From positions 20,919,759-20,983,758 of the forward strand of contig CAIIXF020000009.1 of NCBI GenBank assembly GCA_903813345.2: DNA of 64,000 bases, given 5' to 3'. The position numbers and the translations under genes were made by a program. Of the stretch, positions 34,973 through 46,900 are shown one piece after another. The notes below the pieces were generated by a model. That model ran no database searches, was not told where the DNA came from, and saw only the letters and a list, made by a program, of their open reading frames with translations. The DNA comes from Owenia fusiformis. Taxonomy: Eukaryota > Annelida > Polychaeta > Sabellida > Oweniidae. Position 1 is the first letter of the stretch, and each line of letters opens with the position of its first letter.

Positions 34973-37900
34973 TTATACTAGTCCATCAAGACGGAATACC
35001 CATGCCCATTGACAGGGCATTTGGTTGGCAGGAATGGGGGGAATTTCAACCACAATTCCACCACCTGTTCTCTTGTGCCAGTTAAATGTCCCTGCATAGC
35101 CAAGAAGGGAGACTTTGAGGTTATCGTTGGGTGTAACTGCTCCTAGCTCCAAACTGTTGGTCATAGGCCACTGCAGGTTAATAGAATACACGCTCGTTCC
35201 AGTTTCAGACTTGCCCATTGTGTACCTTAAACAGAGTAGTACTAGTAGTTACCTCAGTTGCATAATGCATCTTAGTGAGGATTGTAAAATAAAAACAAGG
35301 CATTAACATGCAAAATGTCACCACATGCCATTTGTTACAAATGCCAAACACCAACCATCAAATGCCAAACACCAACCATCTAACATAATTGGGTGTCATC
35401 ATCAGAAGTGGTGTAATAATTACATGATGATAATAACGAATGTTTCATAACGTATGTTTCAGAGATAACACATAAAACAGATAAATAAAACATGGCAAAC
35501 GTTGTATTTGCATCATGTTACAGATTACAGATTTTTAGCATCTTTGTTAAAGAAGAGTATCTTTCTGTATGATATCATAATGGTACCTACCACACGCCCT
35601 TTGTTACAGTATCATTCTGATGTGCCCATGGTTTTGACTTAAAGATAGACTGGCCATTCACATTAAGCCACTGTCCAACATCTTTAAGACGTTCTTCGAA
35701 GATAGGCACGATTCTTCCATCATGCGTTGGTCCAACATTCATCAGCAAATTACCTCCACAACTAGAAATAAACAATAACTTGGACATGTACTGCAAATTA
35801 ACTTTCTGAATTTCATATTGAATTTAAATCATTTGAGACATTTGATTCACTTACATTGGTTCAATAGAGCAGGCCACATCAGTTCAAGAAAAAGCAATAT
35901 TAACGATCCTAACATTACCTGACTGTTTCTACAAGTTCTGTGATAAGTTCCTGAGTGGAGAGATAATCAGCAAGTCCAGAGTTCCTCCTGTATCCCCAGC
36001 TAGCCTTGTCTATTGTCATACAGTTCTCCCACTTGTGCTTTTGGAGAACTCCTAAAATAATACATGAAGTGACTATTTAATACATAACTAGACATATAAC
36101 TCACATATTTGACTCTGTTTCAGAGGAGAATGACCAGTTATCAGGATTTATTACTGAGTGCAACAAATAAATAATTCTACAAAGATTAGTACATGTACTA
36201 CTAAACACTGATTTGTGTCAGTGACACATTCAAGAAGCCATTAATGTGCAAAATGTTACCACCTGCCATTCGTTACAGATGCCATTTGTTACAGACCCCA
36301 TATAACAGACGCCATTTTGTACAGACACAGGGATACAGACGCCAAATGCCATCCACAAAAAAGTTTGAGACAATAACAATATGTCACTACTTGGGGTGGT
36401 GACATAAAAATTAATATTCAGTGGTATTTAAAGATCTATTTGCATACAACATGTACAAAAGTATATACAAGGAAACACAGATTGAGTAAAGCAAAACACT
36501 TTAAGTTAGTCAAGCCTTTTTGATGTGTACAACCAAAGAAATCCAAATATTTGGCATGTTGATAAAATTAATACAGACATTTCGCAATCATGGAAGCACA
36601 TATGAACTCCCTATTAACTCGTAATACAATACTAACCTGGGTTATACCTATCGGAACATGTGTAGTAGCCGCCATGCTTACATGCAGTACCAGAGCCCCA
36701 TCTATCATTTGTCACTACTGTGTCCTTCACTGGGCTAAAAATGTACAACAAAAAATCATGTCATGTTGCATCACTTTTAATACTGTAACCCACCTTTATT
36801 TTGTTCACATTTTTTTCAAAATTCAAATACAGATTTGCATTATTTTATGCACAGCGAGTTGTAGATAGCGAGTTCAATTTCATGGATATCAGTCAACGTC
36901 TTGTACACATCTTGAGTTTGTTGTCTATGTTAATGTCATTGACCTGACCTGACCTTCTTTGTATTCGGTACCCAAATTGAAAAGCAAATTGTTGATAAAA
37001 GTTCGACTAGTAGTAAAACATATACAACGAAATACAACAAAATAAAGTTGGCTTACAACATTTTACAAATATTATTTTAGATTTTCTAAAAAATGTAAGA
37101 GTTGATTTTATTTTCATTATTATATCATCAAATCATATTTTTCTAAATCATCATTAGACAAGTTGAATATAAAGAATTGTTATGTTCAAGGTAACCCAAA
37201 AATAGACTCAGACTAAACCTGCACATCGCCCTAGAGTGCAAACTTGGGTTGTTCTGGGTCAATTGTAAAATTCTGAGCTAATATGAAATAATATATGATG
37301 ATGAATAAATAGGGCAAATCTTGTGCACAATGACAATAAATGTGTCATTCAGATGATTGTTCCTTCAATTGCTGGGATTGTCGCTGACAATTTGCAGCCT
37401 ATATATGCATATTAAAAATTATTTGACAGTGTTTGTGGCCCATATTTTTGGATTCTTTTCAAGACAAGCACACAAACAATCAAAATGAGGAGTTTGCACA
37501 ATAAATGTCTCATTTCAAGATATCATGACAAATAAATATAGTTTATCATGATGATTAATAACGAAATGTTAACTTGTTACACAAAGATTGGACATAAAAC
37601 ATGTGAAAAATCAAATAATTCAATGTACACTTTTTGGGTCACCCTCTAATCAAAGGTTATAACTCTAGTATGTTACAAGTTCAAATCACATCATTAATAA
37701 AATAAAGCCAAGTAATATTTCAACTTAAATTGTTATCCCGCCAGATAGTGGAGGCATTATTTAAAGGTTTTAGCTGGAGCTTCATTGCTGACATTTACAA
37801 AAGACAAACAAAAAACTTAATGTACTTTTATACCTGAAATATTATGTATGAAGATGGAGTTACTGGGATAAAAACATTGATACCATGATGCAACTTAAAT

Positions 37901-40900
37901 CTTCTTGAAATGATGAATAGAATACTTTCTTTTACTCCTTTTAATTGATACTTCGTGTCACCCAGATTCCCTCAATTAGGGTGCAGAGGGTATAGTAGCA
38001 TGATAACTATTTTGAGCATACATTAAGATACATTTAGCACCGCAGCATTGAAAATATGAAAGCACATATTAAGCTTTCCTCTAAGGTAGCAGCAAAAGAT
38101 AGAATGTGTTATGGAACCAATGTTTACAAGACCTTACAATCCCAAAGTTAACAGCTGACAAAATATTTACGATACTGTACTCCCACTAATATTTGACGCC
38201 ATTTTATTTTGGTTTTTGAAATTTTGTGGATATTATGTTTCGCTAATTTTTAGCATGCGATACCATGCTTTCCACTTCAAAATCAGCCATGATTACCCTT
38301 CATCCAGAGCAATTTTGTGAGAATGTTCATTTAATTATGATCTTCCAGAATCAGAATGTAAGAATACGGTAACCTCCCAACCTTTTATCGCCCAATACTT
38401 GCCGAAACTATCATCAACATTGAGTGAAATAAATTCCCAGGAATTTCAAGACTATTATATTTCGCGAATCTTCCAAAACTCGCGAAAAACGCAAAATATA
38501 GTAGTACGCGAAAATTATGGGGAGTACAGTAACTGATCAAATATGGAGGTTCATGACAACTTAGAATGCAGAAATGTTAAAATGCATTTGATTTGAATTT
38601 CTCAGAAAATATGGTCAGGACTATTGGCATTTCAGAATAGAATTGGCACCGAATAAGGAATGCTGCATCAGAGCAAAAACCAGAATATAATTTAAGGGAA
38701 CAAATGGACCAGGACAACAGCACATCATTTATAAATCTCCATATTGAGGTTAAGTTCTTCAATTCTGACAGGTGGAAAATCTTTCTGATGATGCATCTTA
38801 CATTTTCAACAGTTCATTAATATTACTATATGTATTTCCCCATTCAGATTTCCAAACCCAATTCCACTATCATGCTCAACTGTATAACTCAGTGTACCTT
38901 TCATTATAAAGCCACGCAATGAAGTCTGTAGAGTTCCAGTACCAATCTTTTGCCTCCCAATCACCATCTGACCAGATAACATCTGGTTTGTAGGCATTAA
39001 CAATCTCCATCAACTCAGGGAGAGTTTTATCCTAGGATTAAATCAAAAACAACCAAAACGTAAGCCCAATAATGTGATGTACCTGTCATTGTAAAGCCAA
39101 GCGAGGAATTTGGTAGAGTTCCAGTACCAATCTGGGCCTGCGTCTCCGTCAGACCATACAACCTCTGGCTTGTATGTGTTCACGATCTCATAGAGTTCCA
39201 TCAGAGTTTTATCCTGAGAAACACAAAGAAACTGACATACCTGTCTTCGGCTCTTCATTTCTACCCCATCCTAATATTTCACACTTAGAATATAAAATTT
39301 GGAAACTGGGCTAGAAGCCATCTTCGTTCACTCGGCTCCCGTTGGTCACAGTGAAGACCGAGTAGGCGAAGATGGCTAGCAAGACATTTTCTTGAGGGTG
39401 GCTACGACAATCAATGCACTAGAACTCCCATGTGAATGAATCATTGGATCTTGGGAGGCATAACCCAAAATCTAAGCATTCACATACTCAAAGGCTTCAG
39501 CCAGAGCTTTATGCAGAGATGCAACAGGAAGATGGCAAAGCTAAAGATATTGCACATAATACCTCAGTCACATCTGCTTAAATGGCATTAAGGGGTGACA
39601 TTTCAGCAACTGCTGATGTTATGTGGCCACTGCAAGTATTTCTTGATTTCAGGGAACTATGGCAACCAGAAAGCAAATGTGACTGAGACATACATGTAAG
39701 CCTTGGTGTAGGTTTAATTGAATTGAAAAATCATAAAAATAGCAGCTCTGTGTCAACAGCTACAAACACACTCAAGGGAGGGAACATTAAATCTATTGAG
39801 TGACAACCATTTTGTAAGTGATTTAATTTGAAATACAACAATTTCCGAAAATGTGAACTCAAGCAAAAAAATGTTTCCCTTTCATATTCATCCTCCTAAG
39901 CAGGTATCCAGAATCCGTACCTCATTCTTCCCCCTGCTATAACCAATTTGGAAGCGCCCGATTAAACTGAATCACGTGATCTAATTATGACAATGACTTA
40001 TACATAATTTCTGTGGCAGTATTGCGACGGCCAATCAGATTACGAGTTCTTAATTGGGGAGGGGGTAAAAAGAAAGTATATATTCTGGATTTTGAAGCCC
40101 TGTGATCAGAGGATGTTTCATGTTTAGCCAGAATATTTGTGATTGATGCAGTTCATGTCTCTCAAAATTTAAATGTTCCACCCCTAAACTACTTCCATAA
40201 CCTCAGTTAACAGTGTCAAGATATAGGGAGAGAAAATATTCTAGCATAGTAAGAGCATCATGACATGTATAACCTCAGTACCTATCATTGTATAGCCAGG
40301 CAAGGAAGTTAGTGGAATTCCAATACCAGTCTGGACCTTTTGATCCATCAGACCACACAACATCTGGCTTGTAAGTGTTCACTATCTCAACCAATTCTGG
40401 GAGAGTTTTTTCCTTGTAATATCAACCAATGTTTATTCAGTGAAGATTGTTAATCATCAAGGGGGTAGCTACACCTATATACTTGTGCATACCCGAGTAT
40501 TTGAAAACAATTTTGGTCAGGTATTTTCAGATTCAGTTATATCAGAAACACTCAGATTGCATCACACCGTATCAAAATAAATGTACATGTGATAAAACTT
40601 TTCAAAGATTTGTTGGCTTTCCATTCCACTGAGATCGTAAACTCTGAATATAACACTTCGTCAATGATCATGAAATAAGGTGCTAGGTGTTATGTCACAT
40701 AACAATGGAAGGTTTTTCAAAATAAATCATTATTATCAACGTACTGAGAATTTATACTGAGTAAATATATTTCTTTTGACTTACCATGACAAACTTGTTG
40801 GTCTGAAATTTGTTAGCTTTGTCCTGAAGGTAGAGAGGATGGAACCATTCAAATAGAGAGTGGTAGAGACCAAAGTGGATGTTGGTACGGCTACGGATGG

Positions 40901-43900
40901 CAGTTGCAAGATCTCCTGTAAACATCAAAAAGTAAAATATCACAGAAAGTGGGTGCGTTTTGCCTAACAAGTGCTAATAATTAATACAGAAAAAAGCATT
41001 CAGTTATATATCTTTCAACTTATTTACTGTCAACTAATAAGGCTGTTCACTTGCCTACAAGATCTCTGTGGGGTCCATTGTCATAGGCATTCCAGTTCCA
41101 GGAGACCTTGGAGGGCCAGTTGGTGAAACCCTCATGATGTTTGCTTGTCAAGACAATGTACCTGAAACATTATTTATGCAATTATTTATTTCATCGAACA
41201 TCACCTGGTAAAGTTGAATCTTCCTTATTTTTGTAAAGCCTTCACAGAGAAAAATACTGAACCTAGTGAGGTAAGGCCTGATACCTTAGAGAAGATGATA
41301 ATGCATCATGGGCAATATTATCATAAGTGAGTGAAAAATTCAGAAGAGAAAGCAAGGTAAATAAAGTAACCAGATACTATATCTAGTATTACATGTAACC
41401 ATATTGGATGAAGATAAACACATTCAGCTCGTACATTGTATGACATCAATTGCTGTATTAAACCATGGGCCCATGATTATACTTAATCACCAAAATGAAC
41501 ATACATGTAGTTTTGAGGAAGGATTTTTATATACTGTACATTTTTTAAAGTATTAACACACATGGTTTCATAGCCGACTTTGACAATAGAAACGAGGATC
41601 GGAAGCTACATTTTTGAATCATGGATTTGCTGAAATGAGAATTTGCCATGTTAAAAATAAGAGAATTTTCAAGAGGGCATACATCGGTGGTTGAGAGTAT
41701 ACAGAATGTAAAATATACAACTTTTATGGAATATGTATCTAAACATTATTGGAAACTATGGGTTTTCAAGCCACCATGGTTTGGAAAAAGTGAAAATCGA
41801 CTACTCGATCATTTTATTTATGGTCCAAACTGTACCTACTGAGGCCAGATGAAGATTGTGTTGCCCTGATAGACCCGTGGTGTAGCCAGCACTGCATCAA
41901 ATGTGGAATTTCTAGTAATTTCTAGACGTGCTTAGTCGGTCTAGGAACTCCGTGTATCTAGAGATTTCTAGGCGTGCTTAGACGTGCTTAGAGCTGGCGT
42001 GGACAGAGCGTGACCAGAGTCTAGAAATCTCTAAGCACGCCGTGGTTAGACACAAGACAAAATTAGTCGTTATTAAATTGCCATGTGAGATTTTGCGCTA
42101 TATATGGAAACATTTAAATCATAATTTAACGCACGTGTTAATATTTCGTGTTTTGCTTTAGCTAAATACGGGATATCAAATCAAAAAGAGTATGTTTTCA
42201 CTTTATATCCGACTTGAGTCACGAAAAGTACATCGCAACATGGCTTCTTAATTGTAAACTTGTTATAAATTAAGAAGGTCTGTTTAAATGGGTATTTCCA
42301 CTAATCAACGCCCATTATTTCGCATTGACAAGTACCAGGGCCGAATCCAGCATTTGCTAATATTAGGGGATGACTTTTGAATTATTCCAGGGGTGAGGTC
42401 ACATTTGATATTTGCTCAAAAATTACACGAAAACTGCTCAAAATGGTGAGAGAATTATTGGCCAGGGGATACAGTATTATTTTAAACCAGACATCTCTGT
42501 CGGCGAGGGGGGGGGGCTAACTTATTCCAGGGGTGGGGTCAAATTTGATATTTGTTCAAAATCACACGAAAACTGTTCAAAATGGTGAAAGAATAATTGG
42601 CCGGTGGATGCAGTATTATTTTAAACAATACATTACTGTCGGCGAAGGGGAGGGGGGCTAAACATAATCTTGTCATAAACAACTACTGATTTATATATAT
42701 GAACGGATATTTGTAAATTTGGTTTAAAAAGAAACCGAATAATAGGGTAAAAATGAGGGAGACACAGACGTCACAACAGTGCACTAAGCTGAGACAGAAT
42801 GAGAATCATATGTCTGGACTCGCAAGATTTTCATAAACATATTTGTTGATTGCTCGCGAAAACAAAAACAAATTTCAGGGTTCATTGGCATCACACAATA
42901 TTTGCAAAATGGGGGAGAGCATTTTCCCAGCTTTAACTATCAGATTCAGTAGCACCCTGCCCTTGATATATTAATACATAGTTTTCTTGTACCCCTTTTC
43001 AAAAATACAACGAACTAAATACATAGTAATAATGATCTTGAAATTGATTTCTTTGATCTGTAATCTAGATCACACAATAACTAATTAACTGTTTGATTGC
43101 GTTTTTGCTTCTTCAAAGACGGGATATCCCAAAATTACCTTGATTATAGCATGGGCTTTCAAGAGAGTCCACGATTGCAGTCTACATTGGTCTATAGGCT
43201 ATTTTTAATTCCTCGTTATTTTAGTTGTGTATCTCTGAATCCCGGCTCTGATTATCATATACAATTTACTTTAACCAATTTTACCAGTTTTTTGAACTTC
43301 AAAACTGTCACATACATATTGGTGGTCCCTAATCATATTAGGACCAATAACAAATAACATAATTCAACTGGAAAACATACAATACAGGGTGATCAGTAAG
43401 TTATGGGAATTTATCTGTCATTTCATTATTTTTCCACAAAATCACTTGAAATTTTCAAGGTGAATGGGGAATGTAATTTTGGGTTGGATAAAGCAGTTTC
43501 ATTGTCATATGATATCACAGTGGATAGTTATTGTTACTATAGCAACATGACAAATGGCATAGCGGGTCAAGCAAAATTTGAATTCATTTTTATTTTACTC
43601 GAACCAAAAGTATGGTTGATCAATACATATTTGGAGGACATATTTCTGTAATTTTTCTATTTTTTCTAATATTTCTAACTTTAGTCTCTAAAGTAACATC
43701 TGAATTGCGATATAAGAGTGTACTTTGCTCTATTTTCTTAACATTCGTCAGACTCTCAAAGTAAAAAATCATGACTCAAAATAGCGGGAAGTTATCTTCC
43801 ATTATGACTATGCTCCTTCCCACTCCCAAACTGCCCATACTACTCTTGAATTCGGGTTCACAGTTGGGTTATAATGAAAACACGCGCTACGCGCTAACGC

Positions 43901-46900
43901 GCCACGCGCCAATGCGCTAATAGAAAATGATCCTTCCCCCACGATGTGTGCGCATGTTTTAAGCGCATGTTTATGATTGGTCTATACCCTTGGCCCAGGT
44001 ACATGTATAATTAGGGTTATGACTCCCTGGGAACTTGTCAAAACATTGACACTTCAAAGACTGTATAAATCACCGCTAACCTGTCAATCAGACTTTGATG
44101 TGAACTTTGCGGCCGCAGGAAATAAACAAAGCCTCTCGAAAATTACACTTTTCAAGTTACGATTTCTCTAAAAATATAAGACCAATTAAGATGTTCTTCA
44201 CACCGTTAAAAAACAGAATTCAACTTCAATTTAGGAAATAATTTCAAAACTAAATGAACGTGTACTTTTCTCTGTATTTGACCTGAAAGAACATGAGTAA
44301 CTTAGAATTAATAAATATTTACGGCCAATTACCGGACAATGATAAAACACGCTGGTGGTCGGGGTTACATTACTTTTTAAATCGTCTCTTATTTAAAACT
44401 TTAATTCCAAATGAAACACAATCCTGTTTTCAACAATATTCCTGGTAAAATAAAAATAGGTAATGCAATTCACTGGGACTGACGTAATTCAAAACTTTTT
44501 AAATCTAAAATCAAATTGAGAAAAACGAAAGCAAACTTGAAAGGGGGGTTCATAGGGGTCTTGGAAATCCATATACACTATTTTTCACAAGCCCCTCAGT
44601 CTTATACCATTTTCAGCATTTTTCACCCCTTTTACATGTATAACATACAGTGTATGCAATATTTTTCACATCTCCCTATATAGACGGTGAACCAACACGA
44701 TCCTCAGAGACCCAGAGGGTGCATGAATGCACCTACTCCCTATAGTACTATATTTTACAAAAAGGTCGGGTAAATAATATATCTGTATGATAATTTTGAA
44801 ATTACCGTTGAGAAAAGTTTGGATAATATTCAGAAGGAAATAACATAATGCAAGAATCCACGTAGTACCAAATGTATAATCATACGGCAAATAGGCAGTA
44901 CACAGCCCCGAAGCAAGGGGGGTTCGGAGGGTGACTTTGGAATTTTTGAAAAAGTGACCCCCCCCCCTGGGAAATCCTGGTTACTGTCCTGGCATATGGC
45001 ATATAGAGACTACTATATAGAGATCTGGATTACCCCCATAAATTTTTCAAATCACCCCCACAACCAGGCCCGTAGCCAGAGGGGGAGCTGGGGGAGCGGA
45101 GCTCCCCCTCTGGCCAGAGATTCTTTCATGATTATTAGCCAAAATTGTGAAAAAGCTTCCCCTGGAAAAAAGCTGGCTACGGGCAAGCCCCCTCAACTAC
45201 TTGTGTATTGAAATCCCAAATTTATGGGGATAAGCTGGATCTGCAGTATTCGTTCAAACTGCCTTTAAATTTCATAATAGGCTTCTTTAATTCTTTTAAA
45301 ACATATGTTTATTTAACTTATACGATGCCATATACGATAAATGTTGCCCCCTCTTATGCGGCCATACACAATAGATTTTCACCCTCCTCTTATACGATAA
45401 CCCTATACACCCCCCCCCCCCCCCATGAAAGCGAAAGAGAGTAACCGGGCACGAAAAGAAAAATGGAAAAATATAAATGCGACGCCTGAATTATCCCACC
45501 GTTTGGTAAGTCATGTGAGATATAACTTCAAATACAAAGAGTAAAGATATATAAAACATCCATGACTTGATATTAAGAGGTAACATGCGACAAATAAACA
45601 TTATATTAAGTCATTAGTCAAGTAGTCTGGCCCCCGGCTCAGATTTCGAAACGGGATTTTTCTCGCCGATGGATGGACCCAAATAATGCAATGAAATAGG
45701 GAGCATATTCGCATATCTGCGACCATTCATCTTGTAAGGTGCTACTTTCTATATTCCTTTTAAATCAGATAAAACACACTGACAATCGATAATCTTTGCA
45801 CAGTTAACGATCAAACATTGGGCTTCTTCATACTTCTGCTTTCTGATGAGCCACCTAATCTCGTCACTCACTCGATTTTTATACATGTTCCCGGGCCTGT
45901 GGGAACGATCATTCTGAACAGTGCGTTAGTGCGCTAGCGCGTTAGCGCGTAGCGCGTGTTTTCATTATAACCTCACAGTTGTTAAATCCCCATATTAACC
46001 ATATAATATTTACTACATGAAGCATCACTAGGCTTCACAAAATTTCGGTGTTGATGCATCATATGGGAACTCATAAGTTTGATTCCTATAAGGGACTGAT
46101 TACAACAGCTTGAGCAAATCTTCAAGGTATACCAAAGCGTCTTTATGGACTAGGTTTGTCAACAACGCATGTGCGTCCAGGCTAATGGAAAGATTTATAA
46201 ATGAAATGATTCTCTCAGGAATGAAGAATACTTCTGAATAAATGACTTCAACAGCATTGTTCTGCCTCTAGTACAAATGGTTTGAAGCAATCATCCAGGC
46301 AAGATGAATATATTTTGCAGGAAACTTTCAGATTAACATCAGTCAAAATTTCCTGACCCGCGAACCACTTTTACATTTTTTATAATTACAATAAAATAAA
46401 TTGTAGAAGTGATATGTATATGAAGCTTTGTCTGTCAATTCAGAATTGTACAATGTACGTTTGTTGATAATTTCAGCCCAAATGGTTGAGAAATCTTGAA
46501 ATGGCAGACCAATTCCCAGAACTTAATGATCACCCTGTACATATTCATCATCTCATCTATAATTTCTCCGATTTGTATCTCTCGGTAATCTTTATGCCTT
46601 GAGCCACCCCCCCCCCCCCTTACAGATACTTTAGATACACTTTATTTTGACGCTACTTAATGTGACGAATTTGCTCAATTTCAATATTGCTGGCTATTTA
46701 ATTTGGCGAAATCAGGACTGAAGTTTAATTTTTGTCTATGTTTATGCATGGACTATCAAAAGATTCTCTTGAAAGCCCATGGTTTATGTCATTAGGACGG
46801 GTATTTACTAAGATATTTTCTGTATTTCTTTTGGGATAATGTATGACATGTTGATGACATGCTCAGTTGACAGGAAAAGGGGCCCCAGAAGATTAATTTC

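Larger units (their letters stand above)
43383..46539. mobile_element. second nested element, TACAGGGTGATCA ends
   Basis: tacagggtgatcagtaagtt and aacttaatgatcaccctgta are inverted ends; pairing continues with 'tgggaatt'/'aattccca'. It contains the next element at 43867-45972. No transposase was recognised. Confidence 0.8.
43122..46803. mobile_element. outermost of three nested inverted-repeat elements
   Basis: gacgggatatcccaaaattac and 'catgggctttcaagagag' at the left correspond inverted to 'ctcttgaaagcccatggttt' and 'ggacgggta' at the right (46765-46803). The phrase catgggctttcaa also occurs at 25163 and 25456. The interval is interrupted by the element 43383-46539. Confidence 0.6.

Noticed and set aside
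36590-36868. 92-aa ORF on +
   Set aside because: It is antisense to fucosidase A exon 5.
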